A DNA stretch of 64,000 bases, taken from Manis javanica (lineage: Eukaryota > Chordata > Mammalia > Pholidota > Manidae). Made by a program: the position numbers and the translations under genes. The stretch is from assembly GCF_040802235.1 (NCBI RefSeq), contig NC_133157.1, positions 89,266,001 to 89,330,000 on the forward strand, read 5' to 3'. Positions 9,358-19,735 of the stretch are shown here, one piece after another (positions within the stretch are counted from its first letter, which is position 1; the number at the start of each line of letters is the position of its first letter). The notes under the pieces are model-generated. The model saw only the letters and a list, made by a program, of their open reading frames with translations, did not search any database and was not told where the DNA came from.

Positions 9358-10251
9358 GGCTAAAGGACAGAGAAGGAGACAAACAGGGGAAGATGAACAG
9401 ATCCTCAGACTGGAAGCAGACCACAAGGAGACAAAGGGCGTCCCCGATGATCCTTGGTGGTCTGCGGAAACTCGTATACGAGTCGGAATTTCTTAGGAAG
9501 TGTGGGTCGTCACCCAGACTTCCCTAAGAAGGCAGAGTGCTGGAGTCTCGAGGTACCTAGCGCTAGGCGTTTTCAGCGGACGGAGCAGAAGGAGGAGGGG
9601 GGGAAAAGGGAGCGTTCTCATCCACAAAGGAGTCACCTCGTTTATGGCTGTTGGAGGGGGGTGCCTGAGAGTCGGCCGCAGCCGTGAAGGCCTGAGGCGG
9701 GGATTTATGACTGTCGGAGGAGGGGCCTGAGGGTCCGCCGCAGCAGTGAAGGCCTGAGGCGGGGAGAGTTCCCTCCTCATCCCCGAGCATCAGGGCCTTG
9801 CTGGACGATCACGGTCAATGGCACTGCGATAGCTCAGGGAAGAATGGCCCACCCCCAGGGAAATTTTGCTTAAAAACTTTCAGCACTGATGGAAGGGATG
9901 GTGAATGCGTTTATGACTGTCGGAGGAGGGGCGTGAGCGTCCGCCGCAGCTGTAAAGGCTTGAGGCGGGGATTTATGGCTTTTGGAGGAGGGGCCTGAGG
10001 GTCCGCCGCAGCCGTGAAGGCCTGAGGCGGGAGCGTTCCCTCCTCATCCCCAAGCGTCAGGGCCTTGCCGGATGATCACGGTCAATGGCACTGCGATAGC
10101 TCGGGGAAGAGTGGCCCACTCCGGGGGGGGAAACTTACCTAAGGGCCAGAGAGGAGTGGTGAGTGTGATGAGCCAGTGCCGGAAAAAGAGGACGAGGGCA
10201 AGCTGCTGCTGGTGTTGGGGGGAAGACAGGGCCCAGTTCGGGTGTCCCGTC
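9358..10251 (-). other. ERV leader with nested tandem duplications
   Basis: Between primer site and gag start. Four copies of a ~62-bp unit start at 9641, 9704, 9910 and 9972; they occur as two pairs inside a larger ~269-bp tandem duplication (9641-9909 and 9910 to about 10150). This is the region where retroviral packaging signals and splice donors normally lie. Confidence 0.75.
9641..10150. repeat. Higher-order tandem repeat (62 bp within 269 bp)
   Basis: Units share TTTATG...GGAGGAGGGGC and GTGAAGGCCTGAGGCGGG cores. Corresponding units are 269 and 268 bp apart (9641 to 9910, 9704 to 9972). Confidence 0.8.
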
Positions 10252-10269
10252 TCCCGGGTTTCAGCACCA
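10252..10269 (-). other. Primer-binding site, tRNA-Phe
   Basis: Minus strand TGGTGCTGAAACCCGGGA, one base from the 5' LTR. It differs from the tRNA-Phe complement by a single C-to-T change at a CpG. Confidence 0.9.
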
Positions 10270-10270
10270 A

Positions 10271-10519
10271 TGAAAGGAAAGGAGCGACACATAGCAGCAA
10301 TTCACCAGAGAGTTCCGCTTTATTAGGGAAAGGTGCTGGGTTATATAGGAAGGGGCATGAATTGACTGAGGTGTCACTTCTACGGGGCTGGTGGCTGTTG
10401 GCTAGGTGCTGGGATTGGGAGGGGGGTGAGAGGTGATTGGGTTTCAGGTGGCGCCAGCGGGAACTGAGGACCCCGAAGAGAAGCCAGAAGTTTGCCATCT
10501 TACTGGTAGGGACCCTTCA
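10271..10519 (-). mobile_element. 5' LTR of minus-strand tRNA-Phe ERV
   Basis: 249 bp, TG...CA ended, same features as 3289-3538. Followed on its outer side by the AGTGT duplication at 10520-10524. Confidence 0.9.
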
Positions 10520-10939
10520 AGTGTGGGGCCCCAACCGGCCATCAAAGGCCCTGCCCCCTCCTTCCCTGACCTGGGACCTCAGCCTACTCTCCACTGCATG
10601 GACTATTTTCCAGTGAGTCCCTCAGTTTCCTCCGGTCTGTTTCCTTTCCTAACTCTATTTCACCTGGTCCATTAGAAATCGTAGCTATGTCCAGGTTGGG
10701 GCATCTGGCCCCTGGGCATTCAGTCCACTCTCTGCGGGCATCTGGCCCACCCCTGGCCCTGCAGTGAGGGAGACGTCCCTAACCCAGGCCCCAGGACGTC
10801 TGGGGGCATCTAGCCCGCCCCTGGCCCTGCGGTGTGAGAGATGTCCTTCACCCAGGCTCCCAGGACATCTCCCCTGACTTGACGCGCTTGGGATGCTGGG
10901 TCCTCCTCTCAGCGGGATTAGTTGGGAAGTGGTGCAGTC
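10520..10939 (+). other. Leader of the plus-strand ERV, continued
   Basis: Resumes after the nested insertion with the second AGTGT. GC-rich with two similar ~60-bp stretches (about 10725-10785 and 10795-10855, both containing GCCC-CCCCTGGCCCTGC). No open frame until the Gag ATG at 10940. Confidence 0.6.
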
Positions 10940-11585
10940 ATGGGGAACCAACCCTCAAAAGCAGAGGCTCAGACTCCACTGCAGTGTCTCATTTCTAATT
11001 TGGCTACTCTATATTTGTCCCGGGAAGTTCACAAATGCAAGCTAGACTTTCTTTGCTCTGAGGCCAGGCCTCAGTATCCCTTGGACAATCAATCTCGCTG
11101 GCCCCCTGAGGGAAGTTTCGATTTTAGCCTCCTCGCCGACTTGATTATTGCCACTGGAGCAAAGAGTGGGGTAAAATCCCATATGTGCAGGCTTTTTGGA
11201 CTTTGCACTCTCGCCCAGACATTTATTTAAGTGTTCAATGATTCAGGTTCTCCTAGCCTGATATCCAGTTAAAGATTATCAGCCTCTTACTCTTCCCAGT
11301 CATTTTTCCTTTTCAGATCCGCCAGAAGACCTCAGTCGTCCACCTCCCTCAGCTCGCAATTCCCTCCCCCTCTCTCCAACATCATCTTTAAGTTCTTTGT
11401 CTTCACACATGTTGCCGTCGTCTTCTTTAAGTCCTTTGTTCCCAGCCACACCATCTTCCTGCTCCTCTCTTCTTCCAGTGGCTGCACCACCCCTCCCCCA
11501 CTCCTTCCACCTTCACCACCCTCTTCCCCCACCAGAACATGCTCCTCCCGCCCTCCGGTTCTGGAAGCCATGGACAAAAAGCTAA
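10940..11585 (+). pseudogene. gag 5' fragment (MA and proline-rich region)
   Basis: The frame from ATG 10940 starts MGNQPSKAEA, keeping the glycine-2 myristoylation signal, and continues through a matrix domain with the gammaretroviral-like PQYPLDNQSRWPPEGSF to a stop at 11228-11230. Downstream sequence to 11585 encodes a Ser/Pro-rich stretch typical of the region between MA and CA, in other frames. Capsid and nucleocapsid are missing. It would have targeted particles to the plasma membrane. Confidence 0.75.
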
Positions 11586-11589
11586 AAAG

Positions 11590-13225
11590 AAAGAAAGCAA
11601 TTAAATATCAGTAACTCAAATCTTTATATCGGTTTGTCTGTCTGTGTATATGTTTTCATGTAGGAGGTGTTGCTGACTGTAGTCATTGTGTCTCAGTTTG
11701 TATGTTTGTGTGTGTAGGTATGTGGATGAAAAATATTTTCTACCTCCTGATGGTATCAATAAAAGTTGATTTAAAAACAAGTGCTTGTGAAAATTCGACA
11801 TTCTAAAACTTCCAGAAAATCTGATAAAAAATGTTAAGCATTAATGCTAATTTGGGTTTGGCTGAGGTGGGCATGTCCTTGTGGTTATCAGCTGCCTAAG
11901 TTTGCCTAAGGTCATTTAAGTCGATGTTATCTGCTAAATCTTTTAAGAATAAAATGCTTAAGGGCTTGGCTTTGTCTAACATTCGGTAAAGGTCTTGTAA
12001 GTAATCTAGCATAGTTGTTACGAATAAGAAGAACTAAGTAAGTGTGGCAAGTGAACGCCTTTTTAATTGTGTTTTACAGTGTGTATTCCTGCCTATAGCC
12101 TGGGAATCTTTGTAATAACCTAAAACCTTAAAGTTTTGCTAAGTTAAGAACATATACTTTGTATTTAGTGAGAGATTGTGCTGTAAAGCTCATAGTTACA
12201 GAAGTTATAAAATATTCATAAATTTTTCAATCTAAAGAATGCTAGTGTAATAGTTTACAATAGCCTGCCTCTCAGTGTTCACTAAAAATTAAGGTACCTA
12301 GTGGTTTTAAGTTCTAATTAAAACTATTTAAAGTAATAAGAAAAACATTTCTGCATCCTAAAGAAATGTCTTTTGATAAAAGAAAATAACTTTGTTCTAA
12401 AGTACACTTGTTTTTACAGAGAGAACTCTAAATGAAAAAGAAGGGTATAGAAAGTTTGTAGAAGAATTCAATATGGTCATGCTATATAAAATTAAAGCAA
12501 ATGAGTCTCAGTATCAAGTACATAGCAAAATTAGAATTTTATTTTCAGTTAAAAAGGACAAAGTTTTCTTAATTGTTAGTCTGCTCTTAATATTGAAAGA
12601 TTGCAATGGGTTCTCTAATTGTTTAATCAAAGCAGTTTCTCATGCTAACAGTCTCAGTGAGTTGTCAGAGAATTTAAGAAAATGCGATCTTAGAATTAAA
12701 AGGACTAAAAGCTAAACTTTGCTAACAACTGTGTAACCTTCTTTATTTGTCTTTAAAGTACTTTGTTGTCATTCTAGTTAAATGGATAAGTATTGCTTCA
12801 TGGCAACCTATAATCCTATTTAAGCAAGTGCCAAAAAAACTTTCTTCTGACAACTTCCCAAAATCAAATTAAAAAAAGTACTTTTACCTCTATTTAACTC
12901 TGAGATTTTCCAGAAGGCCCCTAGAACACGTCAGAGGAACTTTTTCTCATTAGAGAAAATATTTAGCTAATTTGGCTTATTTATCTGATATATATTACCT
13001 AAAAAGCACTATCAAAAAGAATGATGCTAAACTTTCTTACTGAATATTTTGTGTTACAGAAATATCCAAATTTCCTTATGACAACTGTCTTACAGTAAGC
13101 TCTCATCAGATCTTTAACCATTGTCATTTGTCAATCTTTTGTCATCTATACTCACTGTTTATTATGCCTAAACTAGTAAGAAACTAGATTTCAGCAGAAC
13201 AGGTATTAGTTACATAAGATTAAGT
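11590..13225. other. AU-rich noncoding interior of plus-strand ERV
   Basis: No retroviral motif, no frame longer than 80 codons. Composition and texture resemble the AU-rich interiors known from some mammalian ERV1 elements such as MER57-type (recalled, not checked). Confidence 0.5.
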
Positions 13226-13755
13226 TGTTAGGGTCCAGGCTTCCGAGGCTTCCCCAGAGAACAAACTACACAGGCATAGAGATGTAAATTCAAGCAAAGT
13301 CTTTATTCAGCCAGCTAGCTGAAGTCCAAGTCAGCCCGATGCAGCGGGTCTCAACAAGGACCCCGAGCACTCAGAGCCAAGGGTTTATATAGCAATTTCA
13401 AAGCACTTAACTCATAGCAATTTTCTATAACTATACATTATTCTTGCAAGACATATATCCTGGGGTTAAGCAAGGGCAGGGTAAGACTACTCCTCAATGG
13501 TTAGGGAGGTTCTGCACGATAAGCTTGGTATGTAAGATTAACTGACCAAGGTTAGCTGACCAAGGGTCACAGCTGCCCACCACCCGGTGCTCATGATTAA
13601 CTTGTTTTTCAAGGCCTTACCCAGGCCCAGGGTTTTGTTTTGTTTTGTTTTGTTTTTTTTTTCCTCTGAGTCACACTCTCAGAAAATGGTTTCTAGGTTT
13701 CTAAGATGGCTATGCTTATGCTAATTTACTAATCTTACTAATGCTTAGATTCTAC
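13226..13755 (-). mobile_element. Minus-strand LTR (3' LTR of a fragment ERV)
   Basis: 530 bp with TGTTAGGGTCC at the + strand start and TTCTACA at the end. TTTATT near 13301 is the complement of the poly(A) signal and there is a GTTTT repeat at about 13634-13662. It differs from the other LTRs in the window. Confidence 0.75.
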
Positions 13756-14097
13756 ATTTCCCCACTTTCCTTTGACCATTCCAATCATGGAATGTTTGTT
13801 TCTTCCTGCTGTGTGAGTGAATGATACTGCTGTCTCAGCATTAGCACCTGAACAGCACTCACTCTTTCCCTAACAAAGGCTATTAGCCGGTTTAAGATAC
13901 AGGGACCTAAAGTGAGAAGCAGTATAAAAATAAGCAAGGGCCCTGCCAGGGTGGATATCAGGGTTGTAAACCATGGGGATTTAGTAAACTAGGATTCAAA
14001 TAGCCCTTGGCTGGCCTCTCGCTCTCTCTTCCTTTGATCTGGTCTCTCTCTAAGTTTAGACATTGAATCTCTTACTATTCCGGAATGGTCTGCTGTT
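13756..14097 (-). pseudogene. Polypurine tract and Env TM end of fragment ERV
   Basis: Adjacent to the LTR the minus strand reads GTCAAAGGAAAGTGGGGAAA, a polypurine tract. Upstream of it the minus strand encodes the end of a gammaretroviral Env: a [11 protein letters not shown] heptad segment, [20 protein letters not shown] membrane entry, a hydrophobic anchor ending [12 protein letters not shown], and a basic tail. Stops interrupt it. The fragment ends near 14097 with no 5' LTR, so this is a truncated or recombined provirus. Confidence 0.8.
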
Positions 14098-14960
14098 AAG
14101 GTTTAGCTAAGTTTTAATTAGTTCTTTTTCCTGACTCTTAATGCTCTCTGCACTCCTTTACAAAGTAAACTAAAGAAGCTGATTTTGTATCTTTTTGTTT
14201 CAAATGTTGTTGATAAAGTGTTTTAAGCTTTTCTCTTAAGCTGACAACAGTTTAGTAAATGACTGCCTTTATAAGCAGAATTGAAACTATCTTTCTCTCT
14301 ACCTGATCCCTCCAGAATTTAAAAACTCTAAATGACTCTTTTTATATTTCATGGCAGTATGTTTATTTGCACAAGTTCAATAAGAATCTGCTTTCCTTGT
14401 AAGAGGACCAATCAAAAACACTAGTTATGTTTCCAAGACTTTGACTAGAACATCATACCTGAGAGACACGTGTGTAAACTCAGATATAAACAGACAGCTT
14501 TAAGGAACTAAGATTGACTTTATAAAGTCGACAAAGCCCCTTAGAAGAACTGGCCTGGTACCTTGCTTACAGAGTTCCCAGTGGCCTTACCAGGTTAGTA
14601 AGGAAGGTCATCCTGGCAGGTGCAGGAAACTCAGGAATGTCTTGAGAACCTCAAGAAGAGAGAAATTCACCTAAATGTACAGATACTGCAGGCACAACCT
14701 GATGGCAAACCTGGCTTGGCTTTCTGGCCTCAAGAAGCCTTTAAAAGTCCAATCTGAAATTCCTTATACAAAGTTCCAGCAAAGCATATTTAAAAGAGCC
14801 TATGTAATCAATTGCTCTTCTTGCTGCAGTTATGCAAATAATGAAGCCAACTGTTAATTAATTTCTTAATCTAGCTACTTCTAATAAAAATGAGGGTGAT
14901 ATTAGAAAAAAGTATTGATTCAATAATGCAGTCTTATCTATACTAAATCCTAATACTAGT
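14098..14960. other. AU-rich noncoding interior, continued
   Basis: Same character as 11590-13225. A 60-codon open frame at 14675-14857 has no recognisable motif. Confidence 0.5.
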
Positions 14961-14962
14961 CA

Positions 14963-15181
14963 TTGAAATGTAAACTTGATCCAGAATTCCAGTCCCCTAT
15001 AATGGCCTGGCTAATGCCCCTACTGGGCCCCTTATTAACAGTTTGTGGTTTCCTCTTAGTTGCCCCTTGTGTCTTCAGGTTCCTCCAACAGCGGCTAACC
15101 CAGATGACCCGGGTCACCACCAACCAGATATTACCTCGCCATTATGCACCTCTTCCCACTGAACACCCTCCTTCAGCCTAA
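14963..15181 (+). pseudogene. env 3' end (TM anchor and tail)
   Basis: Encodes MAWLMPLLGPLL followed by a hydrophobic anchor with a cysteine pair-like APCVFRFLQQRL end and a hydrophilic tail to a stop at 15179-15181. This is the standard membrane anchor plus cytoplasmic tail of a gammaretroviral Env and sits 84 bp before the 3' LTR. The ectodomain is missing. Confidence 0.8.
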
Positions 15182-15264
15182 TACCAGCCTCAAACCCCCA
15201 GATGCCCTTGTCAGTTGGAAGTAGCCTGATCGAGTTGTTGCCTATTATGACCAGAAGGCTGGAA

Positions 15265-15689
15265 TGTTAGGCTGGAGGAAGGAAAAACAAGGACATGCAA
15301 ACAGAGCAGAGAGACACCATAAAAGGAAAACAGACCAGACCCCCAAGGTCCGTGCCTTATATGGAAAGGGGACAGCTCTTCCTGAATTCCATCCTTCTAA
15401 TGTGCCAACTAAGACCCGGATGTCAGCCTCCTCCCTCTTGGAAGGAAAAAAGTTTCTAGTTGTCTATTATGTCACCTTTAGCCAATCATACCTCTCCACG
15501 CCCCCTAGGATAGCTTGCCCACTCCTCCCCCTCCTAACCCCTTATAAGCCCCCACCTCCCTGACCGGGTGTAACTTCCCCAGCCGGTAATACCCAGACCG
15601 GGGAACATCATCGGAGAATTGTGCTCAAATAAACTGCCTGGCCTTCTGTTGCCTCTCGTCGCCTGCTTATTTCAGCTAGTTATCTTACA
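15265..15689 (+). mobile_element. 3' LTR of plus-strand ERV
   Basis: 425 bp from TGTTAGGCTGG to TCTTACA, with TTATAAG and AATAAA in the same places as in the 5' LTR. Confidence 0.9.
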
Positions 15690-16871
15690 ATAGTCACTGT
15701 GAAATAATACCTAGTTGTCCATTTAATCAAGGTGCCAAAGACTTCAAGTGCAGGCAAATTCAGAAAGTTAAATATTGAATATTTAAAAGACTCAGTATTT
15801 TTTCTTTTAAGTAATCAAAGACCTGATAAAGAGAAAGCACAGATGCTTTCTTTCTCTAGGCAGGTTATATTAAAGGTAAAATAAAACACTTTGTTTACCA
15901 TATTTTATAAAAAGTGGATCAATAATTGAAGAAAACATTGTTCTTTTAACAAAGAGAAAGAACAAATTCTGATTTTGAACGAGTATACTTTCAATATTAA
16001 AATTTACTCTTAAATAAATTTACTTGAAACTTAGTGAGCTTGACCACAAATTAAAATTCCTTTTCAGAGATTCCTTTTCCACAGCCTTCTTCATCTTCCT
16101 TTTATAAATTCAAATTCTCTCCTCTATTTTTTTCTCTTTAAATAAACAGCCTCACTTTAGGACAAAATTATTTCATTTTCCTTCAACAAAAATGAGTCTC
16201 CATTCTTTATACCTTCTTTTACCATAGCATACATCTTATTTTTCTTGCATAAAAAGATGCTTCCCATTTGTCTTTAGCCACATATATTAATTAGAATTCT
16301 TAGTCCTTAGGAAACTTAACTAAGAAGTAAACAATTGTGAATGGTCTTTTACATTAGCATTCTGTTAATTGTCAGACTTAAAAATATTTTTTGTGATTGT
16401 TTTTTAGAAACATCTGTTTTTCATAGAAAAGCAGAGACCTTATAATTATTGTTGTAAAAATTTTAGCCATGACATGGATATGATAATGTAAAAACTCACT
16501 AGTTTATGATCAGTTGGATCCACTATTTCTCTGGCAGATGGAATAAGTTAAGGCTACTTGCTCAGGTGGTTGAAGTATTTTCTACCAGTTCCAAAGTGTG
16601 CCATAAAACATGTTTGTTAATTGATACAGGTATCTTTAGTTAGTGAAAGGAAGGAAAAAGTAGATAAACACATGTTTAGCAGTTAATGTTTCAATATTTT
16701 ATCTTATTGGAAATGATCTGGATAGTCAATAAATAATTTAACTCATAGTTTAACTTAGGAAAACTTTAAAGTTTTAAGTTACTGAAAAGATGTGGGGAAA
16801 CTCATTAAAATGTTTACCCCAAAGCTTTTTATCCTGTTTACATCTGTTCAATTTACTTGTTCTTAACAATT
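15690..16871. other. AU-rich sequence, no gene seen
   Basis: No open frame of note. Contains the first copy (16418-16586) of a duplicated segment. Confidence 0.5.
16418..16586 (+). repeat. Duplicated AU-rich segment, copy 1
   Basis: About 170 bp matching 17772-17938, with GCAGAGACCTTATA, TTAGCCATGACATGG, GTTGGATCCACT, CTGGCAGATGGA and GGTTGAAGTATTTTCTAC blocks in the same order. Confidence 0.8.
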
Positions 16872-16876
16872 ATGTT

Positions 16877-17303
16877 TGTAAGAGAAATTCTAACTGAAAT
16901 AAGCAGGCAATGAGAGGCAACAGAGGTCCAGACAGTTTATTTGAGTGCAATTCCTGGATGATGTTCCCCAGTCTGGTTATTATAGGCTGGGGAAATCACA
17001 CCCAGTCAGGGAGGTGGGGGCTTATAAGGGGTTAGGAGGGGGAGGAGTGGGCAAGCTATCCTAGGGGGCGTGGAGAGGTATGATTGGCTAAAGGTGACAT
17101 AATAGACAGCTAGAAACTTTTTTCCTTCCAAGAAGGAGGAGGCTGACATCCGGGTCTTAGTTGGCACATTAGAAGGATGGAATTCAGGAAGAGCTGTCCC
17201 CTTTCCGTATAAGGCACGGACCTTTTGGTCTGGTCTGTTTTCCTTTTATGGTATCTCTCTGTTCTGTTTGCATGTCCTTGTTTTTCCTTCCTCCAGCCTA
17301 AGA
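16877..17303 (-). mobile_element. Solo LTR, same family as plus-strand ERV
   Basis: 427 bp in inverted orientation, aligned end to end with 2826-3254. A perfect 5-bp target duplication ATGTT lies at 16872-16876 and 17304-17308, so it arose by its own insertion followed by LTR-LTR recombination. Confidence 0.9.
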
Positions 17304-17308
17304 ATGTT

Positions 17309-19004
17309 TAGGTCGTTGTTTAGATTATCCAAAAAACTTTATGAGACATTAGACAAAGTCACGTATTATTCTAAGTTATTTTTTTTTACTGACAAATTTT
17401 GCCATGGATATAACATTACCTTATTTGACTAATAACCAGGTAGAATAAAAAGCTGTACGTTGATAACTTTTAAGTGTTGATAACTTTAAGACATGTCTAT
17501 GTTAATCAGATCAGCAGCTTTAAATATTCAATATTTTCCCAGGTGAGATAAATCTGAAATTTATTTGGATTAAGTTTCAATTTTTTTTCTATTTTATTTT
17601 TGAGAATTTTTATGACTACTAAATTTATGTAAGTGCTTCATTTTCTTTAATACAATTAAATAGAACTTTTACATATAGAGTTTTTACAAATAGAGCTTTT
17701 AAATAGAGATTTTGACAATACCATCTGGAGGTAGAAAATGTCACATACCTATAATAGACACATATAAATTTCATATAAACAGAGACCTTATAGTTATTTT
17801 TTTGAAATTCTTAGCCATGACATGGGTATGTAATGTAAAAACTCACTGATTTATGAAAGATTAGTTGGATCCACTGTTTATCTGGCAGATGGATTAAGTT
17901 AAGGTTACCTGATCAGATGGTTGAAGTATTTTCTACTAAGATTTTTTGAAAAGACACATGATTTTTCATTTGCCAAAATTTCAGACTACCTTTTCTCCTT
18001 TTTTTCTACTTCTGATAAGAATTACCTCCCTGAGGATTGTACTTTTAAGATTTTCATCTCCAAGGCCCAAGGAAAAAATACAAGTTCCTCTAAGAAGGAC
18101 TTAGATTTCCTAAGGCCAATAATTTATGCCTTTGGAGACCAACAGGGGAGGTTTGGGATTGGTAAACGGAGTAGGAGAATGTTGGCCTCTATGGCTGCAT
18201 TTCTAGTTTTATGAAGATTTTTAAGATAGGGATAGGTGTTTTTAAGGATAAGTTCCTCAAATATTGTGTTGATGTTGAGGGATAGACATACTCATCCACC
18301 TAGGCTGGGTTTTATTTTTATGTTTAGTTTTCCCTTGGCTGTTTAAGGACATAATGTAACAGTTTATGTGAAAATTCCTTAGAGTGTCATCAACTGTCCA
18401 AGGGTTTCATAGATGGCCATCCTTTGAAGGGAGATATGAGGGTGTCTATGTAAGGCCATTAACTTGGCAGACTTCATTTACCGTCATATAAAAGCATTCA
18501 GATAAAGGATAACCTTTATCAGAATGAGTATTCAAGTAAGGAGGATTGAGGGAAGCAGTACGAATTATGTCATTCTTGTAGTCTTTTGTATTAGATACCT
18601 CTGGTGTCTTTTTTATTTTTATCAACTTTTTGCAAAAAGACCTTCAATGAAGCTATTTTTTGAATTTTGAAGCCTTCACTTTTAAGCGCACTTCTGAAGT
18701 GATCTTATTCTACTTGAAACAGTTTCTTATACTGGCCATTGTTACTGTAAATTGTAATTCCCCTGAGGGTTGGCAGCAGTTTGGCAGGACTCTAGCCACA
18801 AATGTAGTTCAATCCACATTTCTTGCCAGCCATAGCTAGCCACAGCTGGGTACAACACATGTTTTTGTACGACCTTACTTTGGGGTATGCAACCTGACAG
18901 TTACTAAGCCAAGTTCTTCAGGACATAAATCAAGCTTAGTAAGATTTTGTTGTCTTTGTAGATATTTATGGCTTCTGGGACCACAGTTCTTAAAAATAAA
19001 ATAA
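17309..19004. other. AU-rich sequence, no gene seen
   Basis: No recognisable coding signal; the 97-codon frame at 17921-18214 shows no motif. Confidence 0.5.
17772..17938 (+). repeat. Duplicated AU-rich segment, copy 2
   Basis: Second copy of 16418-16586. Without the solo LTR inserted between them the copies would be about 0.92 kb apart. Confidence 0.8.
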
Positions 19005-19735
19005 GCTGGTATCCTACATTGTTGGTGGGAATGTAAAACTGGTGCAGCCATTATGAAAAGGAGTATGGAGGGTCCTCAAACACTAAAAGTAGAAATACCG
19101 TATGACCCAGTAACTCCACTTCTAGGAATTACCCAAAGAAAACAAATCTCTGATTTGAAAAGATATGTACACCTTTATGTTATTTACAATAGCCAAGATA
19201 TGGAAGCAACTGAAGTGTCGATTGATAGATGAATGGATAAAGGAGTGGTACATATATACAATGGAATATTATTCAGCCATAAAAAAGAAAGAAATCCTGC
19301 CATTTGTGACAATAAGGATGGACTTAGAGGGTATTATGTTAAATGAAATAAGCCAGGTGGAGAAAGGCAAATACCATATGATTTCACTTATTTGTGGAAT
19401 CTAAACAAACAAACAAACAGATAGCAGTAAACTCACAGACACTGAGAAATGACTGGTGGTTACCATGGGGTCCAGATGGATGGATGAGAGGGATAAAGAG
19501 GCACAAAATCTCAATCATATTATAAATTAGTCATAGGGATGAAAGTCTAGTATAAAGAATATAGTCAATAGTTCTGTAACATTTTTCTATGTTGACAGAT
19601 TGTAACTACACTAGTTGGGGTGAGGATTTAATAATGTGTGTAGCTGTTGAATCACTGTGTTGTATACTTGAAAGCAATGTAATATTGTATATCAACTATA
19701 CTTCAATGAAATACCAAAAAGTAAATGAGCTGATG
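19005..19735 (+). mobile_element. Older L1 3' end
   Basis: Encodes the ORF2 C-terminus, broken by one small frame change: an LLGIT-like start, then FTIAKIWKQLKCRLIDEWIK, WYIYTMEYYSAIKKKE, and EKGKYHMISLICGI to the stop at about 19402. The 3' UTR contains an AAACAAACAAACA repeat and the GGTTACCATGGGGT block common in L1MA/L1MB-type elements. It is distinct from the composite L1: the 3' UTR is different and there is no extra module. Confidence 0.85.

Larger units (their letters stand above)
3289..10519 (-). mobile_element. Minus-strand gammaretrovirus-like ERV (tRNA-Phe type)
   Basis: A 7.2-kb provirus with both LTRs, primer site, leader, gag, protease, partial pol, env and polypurine tract, all on the minus strand and in canonical order. 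LTRs of 250 and 249 bp differ by about seven substitutions and one indel by eye (about 3 percent), so it is younger than its host element. The 5-bp AGTGT duplication is intact. Coding regions carry stops and frameshifts; RNase H and integrase are missing. A primer site for tRNA-Phe places it with ERV-F-like gammaretroviral ERVs in primer usage, though primer use alone does not define family. Confidence 0.9.
2826..15689 (+). mobile_element. Plus-strand ERV (tRNA-Phe type), non-autonomous, interrupted
   Basis: Two direct LTRs (2826-3254 and 15265-15689), a tRNA-Phe primer-binding site just after the first, a Gag start at 10940 and an Env TM end at 14963-15181. By eye the two LTRs differ at roughly 7 percent of positions. 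Pol is not recognisable. Two minus-strand retroviral insertions interrupt it (3289-10519 and 13226 to about 14097). The 5-bp flanks (ATATC and ATAGT) match only partly, so either the target duplication has mutated or the two ends derive from different proviruses by recombination. What lies between the gag start and the env end is AU-rich noncoding sequence, so this looks like a defective element that would have depended on helper proteins. Confidence 0.75.

Noticed and set aside
13221..14055. TAAGT as target duplication of the minus-strand LTR fragment
   Set aside because: TAAGT recurs at 14051-14055, but that point lies inside recognisable Env coding sequence, so the match is chance.
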